Shown: in pieces, positions 1 to 9,763 of the stretch | Numbering within the stretch: position 1 is the first letter of the stretch | Layout of the letters: the number at the start of each line of letters is the position of its first letter | DNA from: Pontibacter sp. HSC-14F20 | GTDB taxonomy: Bacteria; Bacteroidota; Bacteroidia; Cytophagales; Hymenobacteraceae | DNA length: 64,000 nucleotides | Direction of reading: 5' to 3' | Assembly: GCF_019599265.1 (NCBI RefSeq) | Contig: NZ_JAHZTC010000014.1 | Location: 1 to 64,000, forward strand | Position numbers and translations under genes: made by a program | Notes under the pieces: generated by a model | Database searches by the model: none | What the model saw: only the letters and a program-made list of their open reading frames with translations | Told to the model about the DNA's origin: nothing

Positions 1-76
1 ACTTGATGCCCTTGCCCTGCTGGTGGAGTTGGAGGAGTTGTTTTATCTGGCTCATAGGTTTTGGTTTTCCGGCCAT
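1..76 (-). CDS. istA: IS21-family transposase IstA, N-terminus (cut by window edge)
   Basis: Reading the minus strand from 76 down to 1 gives 25 codons beginning MAGKPKPMSQIKQLLQLHQQ and continuing GKGIK at the edge. This is the classic start of the IstA helix-turn-helix domain of IS21-family elements, where a short basic leader precedes an MSQIKQLLxLHxxGKGIK helix. IstA is the DDE transposase that works with the IstB ATPase; istB and the rest of istA would lie to the left of the window. The terminal repeats at 141-316 lie on its 5' side, as expected. Only about 5% of the protein is visible, so intactness cannot be judged. A plus-strand frame over the same bases has no protein-like content. 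Confidence 0.8.
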   Translation of the reverse strand, partial: MAGKPKPMSQIKQLLQLHQQGKGIK

Positions 77-134
77 CGGTGCGCTCTTCTTTGGTGATAG
101 CACCAAAGAACCAAAACCTATCGATAAAGAAATA

Positions 135-321
135 GCAGGTGGGGTCAATATGCTCCGGAATTTACCCGAGGGGTCAACATGCTCCGGAATATTTAGTGCC
201 TTATACTGCTATCAGAGGGGTCAGCATCCGCCGGAATGTCAGAGGTTGCTTTCGTCAGCAACAGCTAATCCAGCCTTAATGTACTACCGGAAGGTGGGGT
301 CAACATGGTCCGGATTATCCA
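135..321. mobile_element. IS21-family element end with four terminal repeats
   Basis: Four direct copies of a 21-bp word close to GGGGTCAACATGCTCCGGAA occur at 141-161, 170-190, 217-237 and 296-316, with a few substitutions in each. Multiple subterminal repeats in one orientation outside istA are characteristic of IS21-family ends and bind the transposase. The outermost copy is followed by ATTATCCA; the CA at 320-321 is a plausible 3' edge because IS21 ends are TG...CA. The exact boundary and target duplication cannot be fixed without the other end. The sequence becomes strongly AT-rich right after the last repeat, consistent with leaving the element. Confidence 0.7.
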
Positions 322-767
322 GATAACAGTAGATATACGCGTAAGTTTAAAGTAGATAACTTGATTGAAGTTAAATTTTCTTAAGTCAATCCATTCCCCT
401 CTACAAGTAAAGTAATTGCATAGTTTTCCAGTACTATAAATTTAGTAAATTGCACTACGGATAGAAATGAAATAATATCTAAACGCTATATATAATATTT
501 TTATACAATGATAAAATAATCAATTAACAACATAGTATAGTTCTAGTAGTAAAAAATAAACTTGAAAAGTTTTCAAATAACTTAATCAAGGCACTTTTTA
601 AAAATAGGCTTTAATGCATCAAAAACGCGACTTGACAAGAGAGAGTTAAAATCAGACAAAAAAATAGGGGATAATATTGCAATAGTGAAAGATAAATTAT
701 CTTATTTTGTGATAATTAACTTAGCATTAAAACTGCACAAAAATTTATTAACTCTTAACTTTTAGCT
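322..767. other. AT-rich gap between IS end and TIG-repeat gene
   Basis: About 445 bases without a credible ORF in either direction. It is very AT-rich and holds no AGGTATA word. Just before the next start codon, TAACTTTT (756-763) resembles a Bacteroidota -7 box (TAnnTTTG) except for its last base. No clear hairpin is seen. Confidence 0.5.
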
Positions 768-3700
768 ATGGCACAACTCTACAATCCCCCATTAGGCCGG
801 CTTATACGCACTCTGCTCCTGCAGTGCATGATTATGCTGGGAATCGTCTCCACTGGTGTGGCGCAGGCCACCTTACCAATCAATTATGATGGTCCGTGGG
901 GAGATGAACTTCCACAAGGCTGGTCAAAGACTGGTACTATTATTACAGGTCAGGACTTAGAAGGCGGTAGCCAAGGTTCAGCACAGTTCAGAGGTGCGAG
1001 CGCTACCATCGGAATTAGTATTGCAAACGCAAGCACTACTGATTTTAGATTAAGGTATAGCCTACAAGCAATAACGACAAGATCTGGGTATAGCGCGAGC
1101 TTCACAGTAAGTTACTCAACCGATGGTGGTACTAGTTACACACCAACTGCAAGTGCTGATGCCATAACGCCTGCAAGAACTGCACAGCGACTGACAGATT
1201 TACTTCCAGCAGCAACAACCAATATCCGCTTCACACTTAACTCTGTTTCTGAAGCATACGTTTTGCTGGATGCCATAGAGTTGGTACAGACACCAGAAGT
1301 ACTGACTGCAACGCCAGCTAGTGGTGTGCCTGGCACAGCTATAACCATTACAGGCAACCGCCTGAACAACGCAACTGTAAAGTTTGGGGAAATTGTAGTG
1401 CCAGCTGAGTTGACTATTAAAGATGCTGCTGGTGTAGAAAGCACAGTTAATGGAGTTACTATAAATGCGACAGGTACAGAGATTATAGCGTATGTGCCAT
1501 ACGGAGCAATAGCAAACTCTCCTATTACAGTGAATACTACCTATGGTACTACAGCCCCGGTAGATTTTACAGTTCCTGCTCCTGAGTTTGATGCGACCAC
1601 ACCTTTCTCCCGGGCATCAGGTATAGCGGGCGAGACTGTATTACTGAAAGGTAACAATTTCATCGATGCAAGTGCTGTGCTTTTCAACGGAGTGGCAGCG
1701 GCATTTACAGTAGACCATAATGGTCAGATCACTGCTACCATTCCTGCCCTGGCTAGTTCAGGTCCGATAACGGTAACAACTCCAGCAGGTAGCGTAAATA
1801 GCGTATCATTCACGGTACCAGGCCCAGTTGTTTCATCATTTGCTCCGGCAGCAAGCGAAGGTCCAGGAACAGAGATTACTATTTCAGGTGAATACTTCAA
1901 TGGTGTTACTGATGTTAAGTTCAACGGTGTAACCGCAACGGGTTTTACAGTCAATCAAACTAATGATGAGATTACAGTAAACGTGCCACTTGGCGCCAGC
2001 ACAGGTCCTATTACTGTAACAAGTCCAGCGGGAACTGGTACAAGCGAAACACCGTTTGAAGTGCCAGCACCAAAATTTGTTGCTAAAACGATAGGAGAAC
2101 TTAATCTGGAGTTTGATCCTGCTAGAACAGGCGCAGGCAAGACAATTACGATCTACGGTGAGAACCTGGCAAGTGTAAGCCGCGTGGTATTTGCTGCAGC
2201 CGAAGGCGAGGGTGCTGATGGGACTAACCTGGTTGCAACTACTGACACCGCGTTGACAGTAACTGTACCAGCAGGCGCTGCCAACGGCACTCTGCAGTTA
2301 ATTGCTCCCGGTAATAAAATAGCGAATAGCTCACAAATTTTTGAATTTGTGCCAGCTCCTTCTATCGCTACCGTTACACCAATCTATGGTGAAGTAGAAA
2401 CGGAAATTACCATAACAGGTACTAACTTCCAGGAGGCTGATTCTGTAAAGATTGGTGACGGAACAGTGCTTGCAGCTGACTTTGAAGTTAACGCTGAGGG
2501 CACGGTCATAACATTGTCTATACCTACAGACGCGACAACAGGCACTGTGTCTGTAACAACACTCTTGGGTGGCACTGGCGTTTGGAACGGAACATTTGAT
2601 GTGGTGCTTGCACCAGCTATCACAGCCTTTACGCCCGCTGAAGGCCCTATTGGCCAGGAGATCACACTGACAGGTACAAACCTAAAGTATGTAACAGAAG
2701 TTGTTTTCCTAGGAGACAACAATACTGAAGAAGAATCAGATACGAGAGTAACGTTAACAGCACCTAACGACAGCGAGACACAACTGGTATTTAACGTTCC
2801 AACAGGTACACCAGCTGGTTCAGGTAAACTGCTCGTGAGAAACTCTGTTGACGCCGCTGTTTCGGCAGAGGACTTTGAAGTGATTCTTCATCCAGTAGCT
2901 CAGTCTATTACGCCAACTATGGGCGTGATTGCTTCTACTGTAAAAATTGAAGGTTACAATTTTGAGAATGCAACATCACTTAGCTTCGGCGGTGTAGTAA
3001 TACCAGCAGCGACTCAAAGTACAGAAGGCTTTACAATTGATTCAGATAAGCTGATCACAGTAACAGTTCCAGCTGAGGCTGCTGTTATTTCGCCTATCAT
3101 TATTACAAACGGATTTGGTGACAGCGAGCCTGTAAACTTTACGGTTATCAAAACGCCTACTATTGATTCATTTGTAGCGGAAAGAGGCATCATAGGCAGT
3201 GAAGTAGTTATCACAGGTACAAATTTCTACGGCGAAAACATCACAGTTTCATTTGCAGGAGCAGAGGGCCGCGTAGTTGCGCCAGCTAGAGACATTACAC
3301 CAACTCAGTTGAAAGTTACAGTTCCTACAGGTGCTATTACAGGTAACTTGACAGTAACGAATGTTGCTGGGCCAAGTGAGCCAAGTGAAACTGATTACAT
3401 CGTAGCGACTAAACCAGAAATCTTCAGCTTTACCCCTACTTCAGGTAAAGTAGGTGATGATGTAGTAATTACAGGTTGGTTAATGCAGAACGTAACAGAG
3501 GTTGCCTTTAATGGAGTAAGAACTGCAGTAACGCCAAGTGCAGATGGCGATACAATTAAAGTAAAGGTGCCAGATGGTGCAACGACTGGCAGACTATCTC
3601 TGTTCGAAGGTGAAAACTCAGTGTTTACAACAGCAGAAAATGAAATCTTCACGGTTATACTTGCACCAACTATTATAGTAGTTAGCCCTGATAGAGGGGT

Positions 3701-6700
3701 TGAAGGTACAGTCGTAACTATCACAGGTACTAACTTTATTGAAGTAACGTCTGTTACATTCAATGGAGGTAATGAAGTTGTGGTTGAAGGGGAGAACATT
3801 GAAGTTAACGAAACATTCGATGTGCTTACCGTGACAGTTCCAACAGGTGCTAAAACAGGCGACTTAGTGGTAACGACAGAAGCAGGTACAGCGAATTTCG
3901 AGGACTTCGTTGTTCCAACCCCTGCTGCTATCACATTTACCAATAACACCACAACTCCATTTGTGAGCTATGCTAACCAGTCAGTAACCATCAGAGGTCA
4001 GTATTTCACGGGTGCAACTGAAGTGGACTTCAATGGTAAAAAGATCACTACAGGTATAACTGTAGTAGATGCTGAAGGTGAAGATAGCACCAACCCTGAG
4101 CGCTTCCAGCTGATTACAGTTAAAGCACCGTTTGATGCTGGCAAAGGTAAAATCACTGTAACTACTCCTGCCGGCTCAGGTATAAGTGCTGATGACTATA
4201 CTGTCATAGAGCCAAAGATAGCAAGCATTAGTGCTACCGAAGGTTATGCAGCTCAAACAGTTTTAACCATCACAGGTGAGCTGTTTACGCAATACTGGAA
4301 TGAAACACTGAACGGCGGCGAAGAAGACGTTAAAGCGCCAATAGTTAAGTTCAACGGAGCACAGATTGAGGCCACAACCTATACGGCAAATGGTACTAGC
4401 ATTACTGTGACAGTACCAGGTTCTGCCAGAACAGGTAGTGTAACTGTAGTGTCAGGTAGTGGTGAAAGTGAGCCAGTACAATTTAACGTACTTGCCCCTG
4501 TGTTGTCTTCTTTGTCGCCTACAGCAGTTTATGCAAGCCAATCAGTAACCATCTCTGGTACGAACTTTATCAATGTAACAGGTATGTCCTATGGGAACAT
4601 TCCGATTACAGGGTATAACATTGTGTTAACTGATTCGGTGAAAGGTACAGGTACCATTACTTTTGTGGCACCAGTAATCGACCACAATACAACTAATACT
4701 TTGTCTGTAACTTCAACAAGTGGTACAGGCAGTAGAGAATTTACTATTTACAGACCAGTAATTTCCAATGTATTTGAAACTGGCAAAGAAAGCCTTGCAG
4801 ACAGAAGAATTTATGCTGGTGTAAATACTATAACAATTAAAGGTACACGCTTTGATGAGTACTGGAATGGAGCAGTAACAACAGCTACTCCAACTATGTC
4901 ACTTGTTAGAACTAATAGTACAACAGCCACCCCGATAGAGATAATAGGCTTCACTTTCAATGCAGGTGAAAATGAGGAGGGTGTAGACGAGATTGTTGCT
5001 ACTATTCCAACTACTATACCTGCAGGAGACTACTTCGTAAGGGTAACTAGTAGAAGTGGAGCAGGTCAGTCATCTGGCCCAGCTGGTACAATCACTGTTC
5101 TTGGTACTCCAACCATCGTTAGCTTAAGTAAAGCAGTTGGTTTAGTGGGAGACAAATTCACTATCACCGGTACTTTCTTCGATGATGCATCTAAGGTGAC
5201 TTTCCTGGGTATCGAAGGAGAGGCTGATGAAGTGGATGCAGTTTTCGAAAGAACTTCAACTACTGAACTACTTGTTACAGTGCCAGTGGCGGCTAAAATC
5301 GGTAAAATAGCTGTAACAACCCCTTTCAATGGTGGAGTAGGAACTACGGTAATAAGTGAAGATATCTTCAGGGTAGTAAAAGCACCAATTGTGTATGACT
5401 TCAATACGAAGACTGGCCCTTCTGGCTCAATTGTAACTATCACAGGTGAAAACCTGATAGCTGTTGATGGTAGAATCAAAGTATCTTTCAAAGGTCATGG
5501 CGGTGAGATTATACCTGCTGAGTTAGTAGACCAAGCTGAACTAAACGCCACAGTGACTGCAGAAGATTTAGTAACTGCTCGTACGATTGCAGTAAGAGTG
5601 CCAGTGAATGCGATTACAGGTGTCATTACATTAGCTAACGAAGTTGGTACAGTTACTACTGCCGAAGCAAGAGATACTAATGTTGATGTCTACACAGTCA
5701 CTAGTCCAGTGGTTATTAGATTCGAAAAAACGAATGGAAGCAGAATTGCTGTAGGTAATCATGCACGTCTGCTAGAGACAGTAATTGTGAAAGGCTATAA
5801 TTTGGTAGGTGTGCAAAGGCTGCGAATTGGTAGTACAAACGTATTTGGCTACTATGAAGATAACCAGCATACCCTGGAGATGATTGTGCCTAGAACAGCA
5901 GACAGAGAAATAGTAAATGTTATAACTGGAGTGGGTTCTGATGCAAGCGAAGAAATGCTGGAAATCATAAAACCGGACATAACAGTTGACCCAACAGTGC
6001 TAAGCTTTAAAGCTGCAGTTGAAAGTGAAGAAGTAACAACATACGATGTGAAAAGCTACACTGTAACAGCTACTAACCTGGCAGTGGGGCAAACCTTACT
6101 TATCTCATTAAGTGAGAACATGCCATATTTGCTTTCACTTGATCCAAACTCAACTGCAGAAGATGCTTGGACGACAGGTATGACGCTTTCAGCAGGCGAA
6201 AACGGTAACTTGACACAGGTTGTTTATGCTAGAAATAATAGCACAGCAGTTGCGAATGATGAGAGCAGTAGACAGACAGTACTTGCTAATCATTCTTCAT
6301 TGGAAGCAACCACTCGTACGGTCACTCTGCAAGCCGAAATTATTCCACTCCCAGTAGAGCTCATCTCCTTCAACGCTAGAAAAGAAGGCAACGGTGTTCA
6401 ACTGACATGGGCAACAGCTTCTGAGCTGGACAACGACTACTTCGAGGTACAGATGACGGAAGACCTGAAAGGTGAGTTTAAGGCAGTAGGCAAAGTGAAG
6501 AGCAAAGTGAATACGACTTCGCTTCGTCAGGACTATCAGTTCAACCACAAGGGTAACTTCAACGGTACACGTTACTACAGACTAAAGCAAGTGGACCTAG
6601 ATGGCACATCTGATTACAGCAAAGTGGTGGCCGTATCGTCTAACGGTGTGAACCTGGCAGTTGGTCCAAGAGTGTATCCTAACCCAATCAACGCTGAATC

Positions 6701-6911
6701 TAAGCTGGTATACAACGCCGACAGAGCAGGTAAGTTGAATGTGCGTATCGTGAACATGAATGGCTCAGCCGTACAGAGCCTAAGCTACGACATTGAGGAA
6801 GGTGAGAACACCATCCTTCTGAACCTGAACAACAACCTGCCAACAGGTATCTATATCCTGATGACAGAGTTCAACGGTAAGATGGAGCAGGTGAAGCTCA
6901 TGAAGCAGTAG
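768..6911 (+). CDS. giant IPT/TIG-repeat surface protein with T9SS type-A sorting domain
   Basis: The 2047-residue protein starts with a signal peptide (hydrophobic LLLQCMIMLGIVS followed by VAQA). The body, about residues 175-1750, is a chain of roughly 17 IPT/TIG immunoglobulin-like repeats. Each opens with a pattern like P.I.S..P..G..G..VTITGTNF and continues with VTFNG and a VTVP.GA.TG..TVTT strand. Residues about 1770-1860 look like a further beta domain. The last ~190 residues have the LPVELISFNARKEGNGVQLTW module common in Cytophagales and a type-A C-terminal sorting domain (VYPNP...; GIYILMTEFNGKMEQVKLMKQ). It is therefore an outer-membrane-translocated, probably surface-anchored adhesin-like or matrix protein; the ligand is unknown. 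The AGGTATA word, common in neighbouring genes, is rare here, and base use is more AT-rich, which hints at a different history or selection on repeats. A strong terminator follows. Confidence 0.9.
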   Translation: MAQLYNPPLGRLIRTLLLQCMIMLGIVSTGVAQATLPINYDGPWGDELPQGWSKTGTIITGQDLEGGSQGSAQFRGASATIGISIANASTTDFRLRYSLQAITTRSGYSASFTVSYSTDGGTSYTPTASADAITPARTAQRLTDLLPAATTNIRFTLNSVSEAYVLLDAIELVQTPEVLTATPASGVPGTAITITGNRLNNATVKFGEIVVPAELTIKDAAGVESTVNGVTINATGTEIIAYVPYGAIANSPITVNTTYGTTAPVDFTVPAPEFDATTPFSRASGIAGETVLLKGNNFIDASAVLFNGVAAAFTVDHNGQITATIPALASSGPITVTTPAGSVNSVSFTVPGPVVSSFAPAASEGPGTEITISGEYFNGVTDVKFNGVTATGFTVNQTNDEITVNVPLGASTGPITVTSPAGTGTSETPFEVPAPKFVAKTIGELNLEFDPARTGAGKTITIYGENLASVSRVVFAAAEGEGADGTNLVATTDTALTVTVPAGAANGTLQLIAPGNKIANSSQIFEFVPAPSIATVTPIYGEVETEITITGTNFQEADSVKIGDGTVLAADFEVNAEGTVITLSIPTDATTGTVSVTTLLGGTGVWNGTFDVVLAPAITAFTPAEGPIGQEITLTGTNLKYVTEVVFLGDNNTEEESDTRVTLTAPNDSETQLVFNVPTGTPAGSGKLLVRNSVDAAVSAEDFEVILHPVAQSITPTMGVIASTVKIEGYNFENATSLSFGGVVIPAATQSTEGFTIDSDKLITVTVPAEAAVISPIIITNGFGDSEPVNFTVIKTPTIDSFVAERGIIGSEVVITGTNFYGENITVSFAGAEGRVVAPARDITPTQLKVTVPTGAITGNLTVTNVAGPSEPSETDYIVATKPEIFSFTPTSGKVGDDVVITGWLMQNVTEVAFNGVRTAVTPSADGDTIKVKVPDGATTGRLSLFEGENSVFTTAENEIFTVILAPTIIVVSPDRGVEGTVVTITGTNFIEVTSVTFNGGNEVVVEGENIEVNETFDVLTVTVPTGAKTGDLVVTTEAGTANFEDFVVPTPAAITFTNNTTTPFVSYANQSVTIRGQYFTGATEVDFNGKKITTGITVVDAEGEDSTNPERFQLITVKAPFDAGKGKITVTTPAGSGISADDYTVIEPKIASISATEGYAAQTVLTITGELFTQYWNETLNGGEEDVKAPIVKFNGAQIEATTYTANGTSITVTVPGSARTGSVTVVSGSGESEPVQFNVLAPVLSSLSPTAVYASQSVTISGTNFINVTGMSYGNIPITGYNIVLTDSVKGTGTITFVAPVIDHNTTNTLSVTSTSGTGSREFTIYRPVISNVFETGKESLADRRIYAGVNTITIKGTRFDEYWNGAVTTATPTMSLVRTNSTTATPIEIIGFTFNAGENEEGVDEIVATIPTTIPAGDYFVRVTSRSGAGQSSGPAGTITVLGTPTIVSLSKAVGLVGDKFTITGTFFDDASKVTFLGIEGEADEVDAVFERTSTTELLVTVPVAAKIGKIAVTTPFNGGVGTTVISEDIFRVVKAPIVYDFNTKTGPSGSIVTITGENLIAVDGRIKVSFKGHGGEIIPAELVDQAELNATVTAEDLVTARTIAVRVPVNAITGVITLANEVGTVTTAEARDTNVDVYTVTSPVVIRFEKTNGSRIAVGNHARLLETVIVKGYNLVGVQRLRIGSTNVFGYYEDNQHTLEMIVPRTADREIVNVITGVGSDASEEMLEIIKPDITVDPTVLSFKAAVESEEVTTYDVKSYTVTATNLAVGQTLLISLSENMPYLLSLDPNSTAEDAWTTGMTLSAGENGNLTQVVYARNNSTAVANDESSRQTVLANHSSLEATTRTVTLQAEIIPLPVELISFNARKEGNGVQLTWATASELDNDYFEVQMTEDLKGEFKAVGKVKSKVNTTSLRQDYQFNHKGNFNGTRYYRLKQVDLDGTSDYSKVVAVSSNGVNLAVGPRVYPNPINAESKLVYNADRAGKLNVRIVNMNGSAVQSLSYDIEEGENTILLNLNNNLPTGIYILMTEFNGKMEQVKLMKQ

Positions 6912-6933
6912 AACCAAAGCTTAACTTATAGCA

Positions 6934-6967
6934 GAAGGCCCGCCAACTTGGCGGGCCTTCTTTTTTT
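6934..6967 (+). terminator. intrinsic terminator after TIG-repeat gene
   Basis: Perfect 11-bp stem GAAGGCCCGCC / GGCGGGCCTTC with a 5-base AACTT loop (6934-6960), followed by seven T residues. Confidence 0.95.
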
Positions 6968-7045
6968 GTCCAGGTATAACAAATCCTAAACAGGTATAGC
7001 CAACCTATGCAGCTATAGCAAAATCCAATAGACAAGACAATGTGC

Positions 7046-7067
7046 AGGTATAGCCGCCGCTATACCT
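7046..7067. repeat. inverted pair of the AGGTATA word
   Basis: AGGTATAGC (7046-7054) and GCTATACCT (7059-7067) are exact inverse copies separated by CGCC. They sit between the terminator of the TIG gene and the glyA promoter. This is one of several paired copies of the window-wide word; function unknown. Confidence 0.8.
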
Positions 7068-7097
7068 TGTGCCTTCCTGATATAAACATTTGAAACA

Positions 7098-7128
7098 TTG
7101 GTTTATTCAAGCACAAGCTTTAATTTTG
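7098..7128 (+). promoter_or_regulatory. glyA promoter (TTGG-N19-TAATTTTG)
   Basis: TAATTTTG at 7121-7128 is a perfect Bacteroidota -7 box (TAnnTTTG). TTGG at 7098-7101 sits exactly 19 bases upstream as the -33 element. The start would fall near 7133-7136, which rules out the upstream ATG at 7090 and supports the glyA start at 7153. Confidence 0.8.
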
Positions 7129-7152
7129 AAGGAATATAAAACCAAAGAAGCC

Positions 7153-8427
7153 ATGCAGAAAGACACAGCTATATTTGACCTGATTGCAAAAGAAAAAGCA
7201 CGCCAGACCCACGGCATCGAACTGATCGCGTCCGAGAACTTTGTTTCGGATCAGGTAATGGAGGCGATGGGTAGCGTGATGACCAACAAGTACGCCGAAG
7301 GCCTGCCGGGCAAGCGCTACTATGGTGGCTGCGAAATTGTGGATCAGTCAGAGCAGTTGGCAATCGATCGTGCAAAGGAGCTGTTTGGAGCAAGCTGGGC
7401 CAATGTGCAGCCTCACTCCGGTGCGCAGGCCAATGCCGCTGTGATGCTCGCAGTATTACAGCCGGGCGACAAGATCCTGGGCTTTGACCTGTCGCATGGT
7501 GGTCACCTGACGCATGGTTCTCCTGTTAACTTCTCTGGCAAACTCTACCAGCCTAGCTTCTATGGCGTGGAGCAGGAAACGGGTCTGATCGATTTTGATA
7601 AAGTAGTGGAAACAGCTCGTCGTGAGAAGCCGAAGCTGATTATATGCGGTGCATCTGCTTACAGCCGCGATTGGGATTATAAAAAACTACGTGCCGCTGC
7701 CGATGAGGTAGGCGCTTTGCTGATGGCAGATATCTCCCACCCTTCTGGCCTGATTGCCAAAGGTCTTTTGAACAATCCATTTGAGCACTGCCATATCATT
7801 ACCACTACGACGCACAAAACACTGCGTGGACCAAGAGGCGGCATGATCATGATGGGCAAGGACTTTGAAAACCCATTTGGACTCAAGACTCCGAAAGGAG
7901 AAATCCGCATGATGTCTTCTTTGCTGGACGGCGCTGTTTTCCCGGGTACGCAGGGCGGCCCGCTGGAGCATGTGATCGCGGCGAAAGCAGTGGCTTACTA
8001 TGAAGCTTTGTCTGACGACTACATGGGCTATATCAAGCAAGTGCAGCAAAACGCGCAGGCCATGGCAACCGCTTTTGTGGAGCGTGGCTATAACATCATT
8101 TCTGGCGGCACAGACAATCACATGATGCTGATCGACCTGCGCACCAAAGGTATAACAGGCAAGCTCGCCGAAAATACATTGGTTAAGGCGGATATCACCA
8201 TCAACAAGAACATGGTACCTTTTGATGACAAGTCGCCGTTCGTGACCTCAGGTATGCGTATAGGAACCGCTGCAATAACCACGCGTGGTCTCAAAGAAGC
8301 CGACATGGCCCGCATCGTGGAATTGATCGATGATGTACTGACACACAATGACAACGAAAGCAAAATAGAAGCTGCGCGCAAAGAAGTGAACAGCTGGATG
8401 AAAAACTACCCGCTTTTTGCTTATTAA
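7153..8427 (+). CDS. glyA: serine hydroxymethyltransferase
   Basis: PLP enzyme that converts serine and tetrahydrofolate to glycine and 5,10-methylene-THF, the main source of cytosolic one-carbon units. The 424-residue protein is the usual length. It has the expected features: [11 protein letters not shown] near the N-terminus, [15 protein letters not shown], and the PLP-lysine motif [14 protein letters not shown] (Lys about residue 226). An in-frame ATG at 7090 lies upstream of the promoter box at 7121-7128, so [11 protein letters not shown] at 7153 is taken as the start. The product is a substrate donor for the metF/metH pathway encoded 45 kb downstream in the window. Confidence 0.97.
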   Translation: MQKDTAIFDLIAKEKARQTHGIELIASENFVSDQVMEAMGSVMTNKYAEGLPGKRYYGGCEIVDQSEQLAIDRAKELFGASWANVQPHSGAQANAAVMLAVLQPGDKILGFDLSHGGHLTHGSPVNFSGKLYQPSFYGVEQETGLIDFDKVVETARREKPKLIICGASAYSRDWDYKKLRAAADEVGALLMADISHPSGLIAKGLLNNPFEHCHIITTTTHKTLRGPRGGMIMMGKDFENPFGLKTPKGEIRMMSSLLDGAVFPGTQGGPLEHVIAAKAVAYYEALSDDYMGYIKQVQQNAQAMATAFVERGYNIISGGTDNHMMLIDLRTKGITGKLAENTLVKADITINKNMVPFDDKSPFVTSGMRIGTAAITTRGLKEADMARIVELIDDVLTHNDNESKIEAARKEVNSWMKNYPLFAY

Positions 8428-8463
8428 TTCAATCGTAGGAAATTTATTTATAAGCCATAATTA

Positions 8464-9306
8464 ATGGACCAACCACACCTCGAGGGAGCTGAACAGCAGC
8501 AGGAGATGTCCTTTGTGGACCATTTGGAGGAGTTAAGGTGGCACATTATTCGTTCAGTGGGGTCCATTCTGGTATTTGCCACTGCAGCGTTTCTTGCCAA
8601 AGGCTTCGTGTTCCATGATATTATACTGGCCCCGTCGCGCACCGATTTCCTGAGTTACAAAATGATGTGCGAGATCAGTACGTACTTCGGATCGGCAGCA
8701 TTCTGTATAGAAGACTTAGGCTTTACGATACAGAGCCGGCAGATGAGCGGCCAGTTCTCCATGCACATCATGGTATCGTTGGTACTCGGCCTGGCTATGG
8801 CTTTCCCGTATGCCTTCTGGGAAATCTGGCGTTTTGTGAGGCCGGGCCTGTACCCACAAGAGCAGAAAAGCTCGCGGGGAGCGGTTTTCTGGGTATCGGT
8901 GCTGTTTGCAATGGGTTTGCTGTTTGGCTACTATGTAGTTTCCCCTATTTCTATCAATTTTCTGGCAGGTTATCAGGTAGACCCCTCCATCATTAATGAG
9001 TTCGACCTGTCTTCCTACATTTCCACGCTCACGACACTTTGTCTGGCGTGTGCCCTTATGTTTGAACTGCCCGTTATTGTGTATTTCTTTACCAAAGCAG
9101 GCTTGCTCTCGCCGGAGTTGATGAAGGTGTACCGAAGGCACGCCATTATCGTAATTCTGATTTTGTCTGCCGTTATCACACCTCCTGATGTGATCAGCCA
9201 ACTCCTCATAGCCTTTCCACTCATCGTCCTGTATGAAGTAAGTATAGGTGTGTCGGGAAGAATTATCAAACGCGATTTGAAGAGATTGAATGAAAATAAC
9301 GCTTAA
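8464..9306 (+). CDS. tatC: Sec-independent protein translocase TatC
   Basis: Inner-membrane receptor for twin-arginine signal peptides. The 280-residue protein opens with the family hallmark MSFVDHLEELRWHIIRS and then shows six hydrophobic segments. Conserved features include FWEIWRFVRPGLYPQE before TM3 and the F.LPV..YF and HAIIVILILSAVITPPD blocks near TM5-6. It follows glyA by 36 bases and precedes rpiB by 4 bases, so the three genes are probably co-transcribed. No tatA/B gene is seen here; these are often elsewhere in Bacteroidota. Confidence 0.96.
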   Translation: MDQPHLEGAEQQQEMSFVDHLEELRWHIIRSVGSILVFATAAFLAKGFVFHDIILAPSRTDFLSYKMMCEISTYFGSAAFCIEDLGFTIQSRQMSGQFSMHIMVSLVLGLAMAFPYAFWEIWRFVRPGLYPQEQKSSRGAVFWVSVLFAMGLLFGYYVVSPISINFLAGYQVDPSIINEFDLSSYISTLTTLCLACALMFELPVIVYFFTKAGLLSPELMKVYRRHAIIVILILSAVITPPDVISQLLIAFPLIVLYEVSIGVSGRIIKRDLKRLNENNA

Positions 9307-9310
9307 AACT

Positions 9311-9748
9311 ATGGGATATAAAATAGCTATCGGTGGCGACCATGCCGGTTTTACTTACAAAAGTCTGTTAAAAGAACAGCTTACAGCGGCAGGGCATGAA
9401 GTAACAGATTTCGGTCCGGGCTCCGACGCATCAGTGGACTATCCGGATCATGTGCACCCGCTTGCCAAAGCTGTCGTGAACAAAGAAGCTGACTTTGGTG
9501 TCCTGATCTGTGGTAGCGGAAACGGTGTGGCTATGACAGCCAATAAGTATCAGGAAATAAGAGCGGCCCTTTGCTGGCAGACAGAACTGGCCAAGCTCTC
9601 ACGGGAGCATAACAACGCCAACATCCTCTGTATACCTGCCCGCTTTGTGTCGCAGGACGTAGCAGCTGATATGACACGTGTATTTCTGGAAACAGAATTT
9701 GAAGGTGGACGCCACCAAAATCGGGTAGATAAAATTCCGGTTTGCTAA
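9311..9748 (+). CDS. rpiB: ribose-5-phosphate isomerase B
   Basis: Interconverts ribose-5-phosphate and ribulose-5-phosphate in the pentose phosphate pathway. The 145-residue protein shows KIAIGGDHAGF at the N-terminus, the catalytic-loop motif LICGSGNGVAMTANK with the active-site Cys, and NNANILCIPARFV. The start at 9311 (MGYKIAIGGD) is preferred over an ATG at 9290 that lies inside tatC; with it the gene begins 4 bases after the tatC stop. Ends just before a convergent membrane-protein gene. Confidence 0.95.
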   Translation: MGYKIAIGGDHAGFTYKSLLKEQLTAAGHEVTDFGPGSDASVDYPDHVHPLAKAVVNKEADFGVLICGSGNGVAMTANKYQEIRAALCWQTELAKLSREHNNANILCIPARFVSQDVAADMTRVFLETEFEGGRHQNRVDKIPVC

Positions 9749-9763
9749 GTCAGGTATAGCCGG

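Noticed and set aside
3..326. Plus-strand ORF over the IS end (107 codons)
   Set aside because: It reads through the four terminal repeats and the reverse of the IstA start; the minus-strand frame is the recognisable one.
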